Assembly: GCA_016194625.1 (NCBI GenBank)
Contig: JACQBB010000397.1
Location: 1 to 10,875, forward strand
DNA length: 10,875 nucleotides
Reading direction: 5' to 3'
Source of the DNA: Elusimicrobiota bacterium
GTDB lineage: Bacteria; Elusimicrobiota; Elusimicrobia; UBA1565; UBA9628
Under the pieces are notes generated by a model that searched no databases, was not told the DNA's origin, and saw nothing but the letters and a program-made list of their open reading frames with translations. The position numbers were made by a program, and so were the translations under genes. Below are positions 5,727-10,875 of this stretch, one piece after another (positions within the stretch are counted from its first letter, which is position 1; the number at the start of each line of letters is the position of its first letter).

Positions 5727-6911
5727 CTAGTCGAGCAGGTGGGCTTCCTCGACGGACGACGCCCAGGCGCAGGCCAGCACGGCCGCGCCCAAGCCCGCGA
5801 AGGTCCAGGTCAGCGAGCGCTGGGCCGCCCAGCCGATCAGCGGGTAGATCGACGCCATCGTCAGCTGGCGCGCCATCCCGACCGCCGACATCACCGTCGC
5901 GCGCCGCGCGCTGTCCACGTGCTTGTGCATGTAGTTGTCCAGCACGGACATCCGCGACAGGCCCAGCCCCGACACCAGCATGAACAGCGGCGGCGCCAGC
6001 CAGCGCGTGGAGACGGCCGACAGCGCGAGGAAGGCCAGGCCCGGGACCGTCGCGCTGACGAACAGGAAGCGCCGCGGGCCGCCGCACAGGCGCTCCAGGC
6101 GCTCGACGCCGCCGAGCACCGCGGCCTGCGTCAGCGTCATCGCGGCGGCGACGAAGCCGAAGTAGAAGATCGGCACGCCCAGCTCCTTCATGCGCGGCTG
6201 GTACAGCCAGATGACCATGAAGCTCAGGCACCACACCGACACCGAGTCGAAGGCGAGCGCGCGCAGGACGGGGTGGCCGAGGAAGTAGCGGGCGCCGCCG
6301 GTGAGCGTCCTCCAGTAGCCCTGCCGCTCCTCGCGCTCGTGCGGCGGCTCGTTCAGCGACCAGGCCACCGGCAGGGCGAGCGTGAACGGCACCAGCCCCA
6401 GCGCCAGCGGCGCGGCCAGGCCCCAGCGCGCCGCGACCAGGCTGCCGATCGGCGCGGCGACGGCGATGGCCAGGATCTCGGCGGAACTGAGGCGCGTGAG
6501 CGCCGTCTTGGACTCGGTCGCGCGGCCGGCCGCCTTCAGGCTGTCGTACACCAGGGCCTGGTCGGCGCCCGAGGAGAACGCGGCGCCGCACGCCCACAGC
6601 GTCTCGGCGACCAGGAAATGGCCGAAGCCGTGGTGCGTGACGTAGTAGGAGACAGCGGCGATCACGAAGCCCGACGCGCAGAACAACGAGCGGCGGCGGC
6701 CGAAGCGGTCGGCGAAGGCGCCGGTGGGCACCTCCAGCGCGACGATGGTCAGCATGAACCAGGTCTGCAGCCACAGCACCTGCTGGAAGGAGATGCCGCC
6801 CCACTGGGTGAAGAACGGGATCAGCACGCCGGCGAAGAAGTGCATGCTCGCCAGCGACTTCCACAGGTAGACGCGCCGGACGTTGGCGCGCCAGTCCACG
6901 GCGGCGGTCAC
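5727..6911 (-). CDS. MFS transporter, 12 TM segments
   Basis: 394 aa with about 12 hydrophobic segments, six on each side of a hydrophilic loop (NEPPHEREERQGYWRTLTGG) in the middle. Between segments 2 and 3 is the MFS motif A, GAFADRFGRRR (64-74), diagnostic of the major facilitator superfamily; these are proton-coupled inner-membrane transporters. Substrate unknown; the general style resembles drug/sugar efflux relatives. The start is the GTG at 6911, which overlaps the TGA of trmO as GTGA, so translation probably follows by reinitiation; no Shine-Dalgarno site is visible. The same frame stays open upstream through trmO to 7625, but that part is an artefact of GC-rich DNA. It converges with the Fe-S/SCP2 gene with 24 nt between them, without an obvious terminator hairpin. 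Confidence 0.9.
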   Translation of the reverse strand: MTAAVDWRANVRRVYLWKSLASMHFFAGVLIPFFTQWGGISFQQVLWLQTWFMLTIVALEVPTGAFADRFGRRRSLFCASGFVIAAVSYYVTHHGFGHFLVAETLWACGAAFSSGADQALVYDSLKAAGRATESKTALTRLSSAEILAIAVAAPIGSLVAARWGLAAPLALGLVPFTLALPVAWSLNEPPHEREERQGYWRTLTGGARYFLGHPVLRALAFDSVSVWCLSFMVIWLYQPRMKELGVPIFYFGFVAAAMTLTQAAVLGGVERLERLCGGPRRFLFVSATVPGLAFLALSAVSTRWLAPPLFMLVSGLGLSRMSVLDNYMHKHVDSARRATVMSAVGMARQLTMASIYPLIGWAAQRSLTWTFAGLGAAVLACAWASSVEEAHLLD

Positions 6912-7672
6912 CGGGCCAGCGCGACGGATTTCGGAGGCTCGCGCCGCTCCTTCTTGTGCATCGTGGTCCCGGTGAGCAGGCGCACGACCCTCGCCGTGCC
7001 CTTGCGCACGACGAAGCGCGCCTCGAAGTCGTGCAAGAAGAAACCGAGCTCCAGCCCGTCGGCGCTCTGGGACCTGTCCCGCGGATTGCGGAGGTCTTGG
7101 CGCAAGATGTCGGCCAGGAGCTTCCTCAATCCGGTCGTCTTCAGCCGTTTCTCGGCCGCGGCGACGTCCTTCAGCGCCGCGGTCGAGAACGCGACCTTGA
7201 GCGTCGGGAAAGGGGCGTCCTTCGTCCAGCCCGGCGAGGCGTCGGGCACCGCGTCCCACTCCGGGATGTAGGGCTTGACGTCCAGGATCGGCGTGCCGTC
7301 CACCAGGTCGATGCCGGCCAGGTGCAGGGTCGCGCCGTCCACCTTCACCAGCCGCGCCAGCGACAGGCCGATCGGCGTGGGCCGGTGCGGCGAGCGCGAG
7401 GCGAACAGGCCGATGGTCTCGCCGCGCAGGCGCGGCGGATGCACCTTGGGCCGGAACTTCTTGTTGGTGTTCAGGTGGAAGTAGGAGATCAGCCAGACGT
7501 GGGTGAAGCGCGACAGCCCGACCAGCGAGTGCTCGGGCAGGAACTCCTTGGCCACGGTCAGCGCGGCCGTCGCTCCGGGCACCAGCAGGGGCTGGCGGGG
7601 CGTGCCGAACTTCTCGCGGAAGCACGAGCGCAGGACGCCGACGATCTTCAGGGGCTCGGCCGCGGAGGACAT
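6908..7672 (-). CDS. trmO: tRNA (N6-threonylcarbamoyladenosine-37-N6)-methyltransferase TrmO (TsaA/UPF0066)
   Basis: 254 aa, near the E. coli length of ~235. The family uses S-adenosylmethionine to methylate t6A37 to m6t6A in threonine tRNA. The N-terminal beta-barrel domain begins with KIVGVLRSCFREKFGTPRQP (9-28), then LVGLSRFTHVWLISYFHLN (50-68), and the UPF0066 signature GLFASRSPHRPTPIGLS (88-104) and DLVDGTPILDVKPYIPEWD (122-140). The C-terminal extension (about 150-254, with FSTAAL, a helical region and VVRKGTARVVRL) is typical of the bacterial two-domain form. ATG 7672 is preceded at 6 nt by GATAAT and has no Shine-Dalgarno site, so the gene seems to have its own leaderless promoter at the end of the preceding lipoprotein gene. 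It overlaps the MFS start by 4 bp. Confidence 0.93.
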   Translation of the reverse strand: MSSAAEPLKIVGVLRSCFREKFGTPRQPLLVPGATAALTVAKEFLPEHSLVGLSRFTHVWLISYFHLNTNKKFRPKVHPPRLRGETIGLFASRSPHRPTPIGLSLARLVKVDGATLHLAGIDLVDGTPILDVKPYIPEWDAVPDASPGWTKDAPFPTLKVAFSTAALKDVAAAEKRLKTTGLRKLLADILRQDLRNPRDRSQSADGLELGFFLHDFEARFVVRKGTARVVRLLTGTTMHKKERREPPKSVALAR

Positions 7673-7684
7673 GCCGCTATTATC
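7673..7684 (-). promoter_or_regulatory. trmO -10 box, leaderless start
   Basis: GATAAT (complement of 7679-7684, 5 of 6 to consensus) ends 6 nt before the ATG at 7672; no good -35 is visible and the upstream part lies inside the lipoprotein gene. Confidence 0.5.
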
Positions 7685-7696
7685 GGATATCCGCGC

Positions 7697-8221
7697 TCAC
7701 TTCGTCGCGGCGGGCTTGAAGGAGCGCAGGAGCTCCTCGAACGCGGGGTCGGGCGCGCGGTCGGCGGGCCAGGTGTGCTCGAGCGTGTAGAAGCCTCCGG
7801 AGACCGGCACCGCCACGACGCGGGTGACGACGCTCGGACCGGGGCCCCCGTGGCCCGCCGGCGCCGCGCGCGTGAACGAGTCGTCGAGCCCCGCGGCGGG
7901 GGAGACGCCGAGCGGCGGCGTCAGCCCGGGTCCGTGGCCGGTCTGGGAGGCCACGTAGGCGCGCGCCGCCGTCCCCGGCTCGGCGGCGGCGTGGTAATAG
8001 ACGCCCATCAGGTCGGAGAACGGCGCGGGCCCGGCCGGCGGTCCGAAGAAGGCGGCCTTGCGGGACTCGCCGGGCGCGTCCTCGACGCGCCAGTCTCCGG
8101 GCACGCGCGCGGAGAAGCTGCCGTCGGCGGGGCGGTAGTCCACGGGAGCGGACGGCGCCGGGGCGGGCGCCTTGCGGCAGGCCGCCGGCAGCAGGAGGAG
8201 CAGCGCCACGAGGAGCCTCAT
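7697..8221 (-). CDS. Small lipoprotein with PsbP/DUF1795-like look
   Basis: 174 aa. The N terminus MRLLVALLLLLPAACRKAPA is a lipoprotein signal with lipidated Cys15; the lipobox (LPAAC) is slightly off, with Pro at -3. A short Ala/Pro linker (18-26) leads to a domain of about 145 residues beginning DYRPADGSFSARVPGDWRVE (28-47), the opening typical of PsbP-like/MOG1-fold domains, and ending FEELLRSFKP (161-170), a common closing helix of this group. No catalytic motif is visible; function unknown. The ATG at 8221 overlaps the stop of the preceding gene as ATGA, and GGAGG (complement of 8229-8233) sits 7 nt before it, so expression is coupled to the metallopeptidase-like protein and the two probably act together in the envelope. 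Fold assignment rests on pattern only. Confidence 0.8.
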   Translation of the reverse strand: MRLLVALLLLLPAACRKAPAPAPSAPVDYRPADGSFSARVPGDWRVEDAPGESRKAAFFGPPAGPAPFSDLMGVYYHAAAEPGTAARAYVASQTGHGPGLTPPLGVSPAAGLDDSFTRAAPAGHGGPGPSVVTRVVAVPVSGGFYTLEHTWPADRAPDPAFEELLRSFKPAATK

Positions 8222-10665
8222 CTCTTCGCCTCCGCGTCGATCTCGGCGACGAGCCCGGCGCCGCCGGCGGACGACGACGCCCAGGAGCGGGCGTTCCGCA
8301 GGAGTCCGCGCCGCTTGTCCCGGTCGGAGGCGTGGCGGGCCTGGCCGAGCAGCTGACGCGCGTACATGACGCCGTCGCGGTCGCGCGCGGGCTTCAGGTC
8401 GGCCGGGACGGCGCCCAGGGCGCTCCAGGCCACGACCCGCCATTCGACCGGGAAATCGTCCGTGGGCGAGCGCAGGGCGGGCTTGACCGCCTCCGCCCAA
8501 GCGCGCGCGGCCGCCTCGCGTCCGGGCTGTCCCTCGGGGACGTAGGCGAGCACCTGCGCTCCGACCGTGGGCGTCTTCGCCGACCGGACCAGGTCCCGGC
8601 GGAGGGCGGCCATCAGCGGCGCGGGCCACGGCCGGCGGCTCGCCGCGAGGGACTGCGCGACGACCTGGTACGAGCCCAGGCGCGCGTCCAGCTTGAAGTC
8701 GGCGCCCGGGCGCTCCAGCGCGGGGATGGCCCCGTCGGCCCACGCCGCGCGGACCTTCTCGATCCCCGGCTGGTCCGGCTCCATCGCGCCCAGTCCGCCC
8801 CAGCCGACGTTGGGGTTGCCGGTGAACCGGCGCAGGTCGCGCGCGTAAGCGTCGACGTAGCCGGAGGGCCAGTGGCGCTTCTGCGTCCGGAAGGCGTGGG
8901 CGACGTACTGGTAGGCGCCCATCCGGAAGTCGAGGGGGAAATGCTCGCCGGGCGAGCGGAAGGCGGGCTCCGCGGCCGCGACCCAGTTCCGCACCGCGTC
9001 CTCCGCGCCCGGGGCCGTGATCGGGAACGCGTAGAGCAGGGCCAGGGAGACGTCCGGCCGTCCCGCCTCCAAAGCGCGCGGCACGACCTTCTGCAGGACC
9101 ATCGTCCGGACCTCGGGCAGCTTCTTGGTCTTGAACGCGGCGGTGCGCTGGCCGACGGTCAGCTCGAGCTGGTGCAGGGCGTCGTCGCCGCGCAGCAGGC
9201 CGCTCAGGCGCAGGCGCTCGACGGTCTCGTCGGCGGGGAGCAGCTTCTCCGCGGTGCGGCGGCGCAGCTCCTGCATGAAGCGGATGTCGCGCAGGGTGGT
9301 CGCGCCGTAGCCTTGCGCGTAGGACCGGGTCACGCCGTCGGCGAAGCGCTCGTAATCCCCCAGCAAGAGGCGGCAGCGCTCGTTGTAGACCTCCGACCAC
9401 TCCGCCTCGCCGAACGGATGGTCGAGGGAGCGCTGGTCCATGAACGCGCACGTCTCGCGATAGGCCTCGTGCTCGTACTCGATGGGATAGGCGCCGGGGG
9501 TGTTGCCCCGGACCGCCTCCTCGTCGAAGTGCGTGGTCAGGGACTGGAAGTAGTGGACCAGCTCGTGGAAGGAGATGCCCAAGACGGCGGCGGCGAACTT
9601 CCTCTGCTCGGCGGGGTTCTCGGTCAGGCGGCGGCGCAGGTCCTCGGGGGTCTTCAGGCCCTCGGCCACGCGGCGCTGCTCCTCGGGCGGCAGGCCCGCC
9701 ATCAGGTAGCGCACCACCGCGTTGTGGTCGATGACCATCTTGTGGCCCTGCATGTCGTAGAACGCCCCGAGGAAGCCCTCGGTCTGCGCCAGGCGCTGGA
9801 CGCGCATGAACGGCATCGGCGCGCCGTGGGAGCGGAAGGCCTCGAGCAGGTCGCGGCCGTACGCGGTCTCGCCGATGAGCTCGCGGAAGCTCGTCCCCAG
9901 CCCGGAGCTGAGCTTGGTCTCGGTCGGGTCCTTGGTGGGCGGCGTAGGGACGCTCGCGGCGGGCGCGGGGGCGGCCGCCTTCTCCAGCGCGGCGCGGTCG
10001 GCCGACGCGTCGAACATGCGGGTCTGCGCCTCGTAGGAGGACATCAGGTCGCCGCCGGTGGCCTTCCCGGCGCGGATCTTCTCGGCCAGGTCCGCGGGCA
10101 GCCCCGCGCGGATGCCCTCGAAGCGCTTCAACTCGGCCTTGGCCGCCTTGGGCAGGCGTCCCTTCACCGCGCCGAAGCGCGCGCTCATCTGCTCCAGCGC
10201 CGAGAACTCGCGTCCTTGGGACAGCTCCTTGAGCAGGGAGAGATAGTCCACGCGCCTCAGGTCCCCGGTGTCGTCGCGCTTCATCGCGCAGCGCGTCTCG
10301 TCCAGGTCGTAGCCCGCGGAGACCAGCGCGCTCCAGTCCAGGTAATGGACCTTGACCTTGGAGAAGTCCTGCGGCGCGGACAGCCAGTCCGCCAGCTCCT
10401 TGCTCAGGGGCTTGCCGTCGCCGTCGACCAGGAACCGGCCGGTCGGGTCGGGCTTGTACCCCAGCGAGGCGTACTCCGACTTGAACCCGTCGTTCCACGG
10501 CTGCGGCAGCGCGTCGGACGGGGCGCTGCCCGAGGGCGCGGATTCGGCCTCGGCGGTCCCCACGCAGCGCCCGACCAAGGGCGCCGGGGCGGCGGGCGGG
10601 GTCCCGGCGCGGGACGGAAGCGCCGAGACGGCCAGGAGGGCCGTCCAGAGCGGGAAGAGGGGCAC
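8218..10665 (-). CDS. Secreted HExxH zinc-metallopeptidase-like protein with C-terminal tandem repeats
   Basis: 815 aa from the GTG at 10665. Signal peptide at about 1-20 (VPLFPLWTALLAVSALPSRA, start codon read as Met) with cleavage after SRA. Residues 21-60 are Ala/Pro/Ser-rich. The middle (about 60-340) is helical and charged with a Pro-rich break near 235-245. The peptidase core has SFHELVHYFQ, with HELVH at 367-371, and EYEHEAYRE (396-404) some 25-30 residues later, which offers Glu third-ligand candidates as in gluzincins. Residues 551-773 contain three repeats of ~70-80 aa with the consensus core PALRSPxxDFPLDxR followed by YQxVA-like text. An alternative ATG at 10743 would add 26 residues, but that stretch covers the promoter; the GTG places the signal peptide at the N terminus. 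I do not recognise a named family; protease activity is inferred from the HExxH context. Confidence 0.82.
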   Translation of the reverse strand: MPLFPLWTALLAVSALPSRAGTPPAAPAPLVGRCVGTAEAESAPSGSAPSDALPQPWNDGFKSEYASLGYKPDPTGRFLVDGDGKPLSKELADWLSAPQDFSKVKVHYLDWSALVSAGYDLDETRCAMKRDDTGDLRRVDYLSLLKELSQGREFSALEQMSARFGAVKGRLPKAAKAELKRFEGIRAGLPADLAEKIRAGKATGGDLMSSYEAQTRMFDASADRAALEKAAAPAPAASVPTPPTKDPTETKLSSGLGTSFRELIGETAYGRDLLEAFRSHGAPMPFMRVQRLAQTEGFLGAFYDMQGHKMVIDHNAVVRYLMAGLPPEEQRRVAEGLKTPEDLRRRLTENPAEQRKFAAAVLGISFHELVHYFQSLTTHFDEEAVRGNTPGAYPIEYEHEAYRETCAFMDQRSLDHPFGEAEWSEVYNERCRLLLGDYERFADGVTRSYAQGYGATTLRDIRFMQELRRRTAEKLLPADETVERLRLSGLLRGDDALHQLELTVGQRTAAFKTKKLPEVRTMVLQKVVPRALEAGRPDVSLALLYAFPITAPGAEDAVRNWVAAAEPAFRSPGEHFPLDFRMGAYQYVAHAFRTQKRHWPSGYVDAYARDLRRFTGNPNVGWGGLGAMEPDQPGIEKVRAAWADGAIPALERPGADFKLDARLGSYQVVAQSLAASRRPWPAPLMAALRRDLVRSAKTPTVGAQVLAYVPEGQPGREAAARAWAEAVKPALRSPTDDFPVEWRVVAWSALGAVPADLKPARDRDGVMYARQLLGQARHASDRDKRRGLLRNARSWASSSAGGAGLVAEIDAEAKR
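8347..9015 (-). repeat. Three degenerate protein-level tandem repeats in the metallopeptidase-like gene
   Basis: In protein order, repeat 1 (residues ~551-628) has AEPAFRSPGEHFPLDFRMG and YQYVAHAF; repeat 2 (~630-709) has AIPALERPGADFKLDARLG and YQVVAQSL; repeat 3 (~710-773) has VKPALRSPTDDFPVEWRV and is shorter. Each is preceded by a PG-x-E/R helix with a conserved Trp (NWVAA, AAWAD, RAWAE). Repeats 1 and 2 both go on with HWPSGY or PWPAPL and an RDL-R helix. The similarity is at protein level only; the DNA copies have diverged. Confidence 0.75.
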
Positions 10666-10784
10666 GACCCCAGTGTAGACCCGGTCCCGCCGGTATTCAA
10701 GGGGTATCCGCCGGGGGCGGGCGCTCTTGATGATCGGCGTCACCGGTGATGGTCGGTCAGGTCATACTTGGTATCATCCCGTCG
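10666..10784. promoter_or_regulatory. Divergent promoter region of metallopeptidase and Nudix genes
   Basis: Minus strand: TTGAAT (complement of 10695-10700), a 17-nt spacer and TACACT (complement of 10672-10677), 6 nt before the GTG at 10665. Plus strand: extended -10 TGG-TATCAT (10769-10777), 7 nt before the ATG at 10785, with no convincing -35. A perfect 10-bp palindrome TCACCGGTGA (10740-10749) lies between them, and ATAC-TTG-GTAT (10764-10774) is a short inverted repeat over the plus-strand -10. Neither start has a Shine-Dalgarno site. Confidence 0.6.
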
Positions 10785-10875
10785 ATGACCGAGCCCGACT
10801 GGACCAAATGGACGCCGACGGAGCGCGCGGCGCTGTGCTTCGTCATCCGCGACGGGCGCATCCTGCTCATCCACA
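10785..10875 (+). CDS. Nudix hydrolase, N-terminal fragment (runs off right edge)
   Basis: Only 30 codons are inside the window: MTEPDWTKWTPTERAALCFV followed by IRDGRILLIH. The ERAALCFVIRDGRILLIH strand pair matches the first two beta strands of MutT-type Nudix hydrolases, where it is normally followed by a KKRGLGAGKWN-like loop and the Nudix box, both outside the window. Likely an 8-oxo-dGTP or other nucleotide diphosphatase, but the class cannot be fixed without the rest. The ATG is 7 nt after an extended -10, consistent with a leaderless transcript. Confidence 0.72.
   Translation, partial: MTEPDWTKWTPTERAALCFVIRDGRILLIH

Noticed and set aside
6912..7625. Extension of the MFS frame upstream of 6911
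   Set aside because: Out-of-frame reading of trmO; hydrophobic segments begin only after 6911.
5739..8356. Long plus-strand frames opposite MFS, trmO and lipoprotein genes
   Set aside because: Low-complexity Arg/Gln/Gly-rich sequences antisense to clear genes; no start signals.
7697..10498. 933-aa minus-strand open frame
   Set aside because: Only its last 174 residues (from ATG 8221) look like a protein; the upstream part is an out-of-frame shadow of the metallopeptidase gene.
8332..10749. 805-aa plus-strand open frame
   Set aside because: Antisense to the metallopeptidase gene; composition is Arg/Gly/Val-rich nonsense without motifs, as expected from the complement of a GC-rich coding frame.
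1..10875. CRISPR arrays, insertion sequences or phage genes
   Set aside because: No regularly spaced repeats, transposase, integrase or phage structural motifs found on either strand.

Overview
The window is a very GC-rich bacterial chromosomal segment of densely packed genes, with G/C at most third codon positions. Signal-peptide proteins with long Ala/Pro-rich tails, first genes that mostly lack Shine-Dalgarno sites, and high GC would fit an Elusimicrobiota-type or similar candidate-phylum genome. That placement is a guess from style; no marker gene here settles it.

Left block (1-2711). A minus-strand secreted Ala/Pro-rich protein runs off the left edge. It is divergent from the plus-strand pair ychF (ribosome-associated P-loop ATPase) and a TRAM-less [4Fe-4S] RNA m5U methyltransferase, which overlap by 29 bp.

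Cassette (2784-5702). A tRNA-Arg with anticodon GCG is followed by three plus-strand genes: a MarR-family regulator, a classical short-chain dehydrogenase/reductase (SDR), and a QueG-like double-cluster ferredoxin protein with a C-terminal SCP2 (sterol-carrier) domain. The marR promoter and the SDR promoter each carry an AT-rich palindrome between the -35 and -10 boxes, built from the same ATATACAT/ATGTATAT words. This looks like a self-regulated redox/lipid-metabolism module. Its base usage is looser than that of its neighbours and it sits right behind a tRNA, so it may have been acquired.

Right block (5727-10665, minus strand). Reading in the direction of transcription: an 815-aa secreted HELVH zinc-metallopeptidase-like protein with three C-terminal repeats, a translationally coupled small lipoprotein with a PsbP/DUF1795-like look, trmO (tRNA m6t6A methyltransferase), and a 12-TM MFS transporter that overlaps trmO by 4 bp. 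A Nudix hydrolase starts divergently at 10785 and leaves the window.

The most striking general signal is at gene starts. In five cases a -10-like hexamer lies 6-7 nt before the start codon (350-, 3045+, 7672-, 10665-, 10785+), and in a sixth it lies 10 nt before (ychF). None of these six has a Shine-Dalgarno sequence, while genes internal to operons have clear ones. Leaderless transcription of first genes is therefore likely. The least-described protein system is the metallopeptidase/lipoprotein pair; the most system-like unit is the MarR-SDR-FeS/SCP2 cassette.
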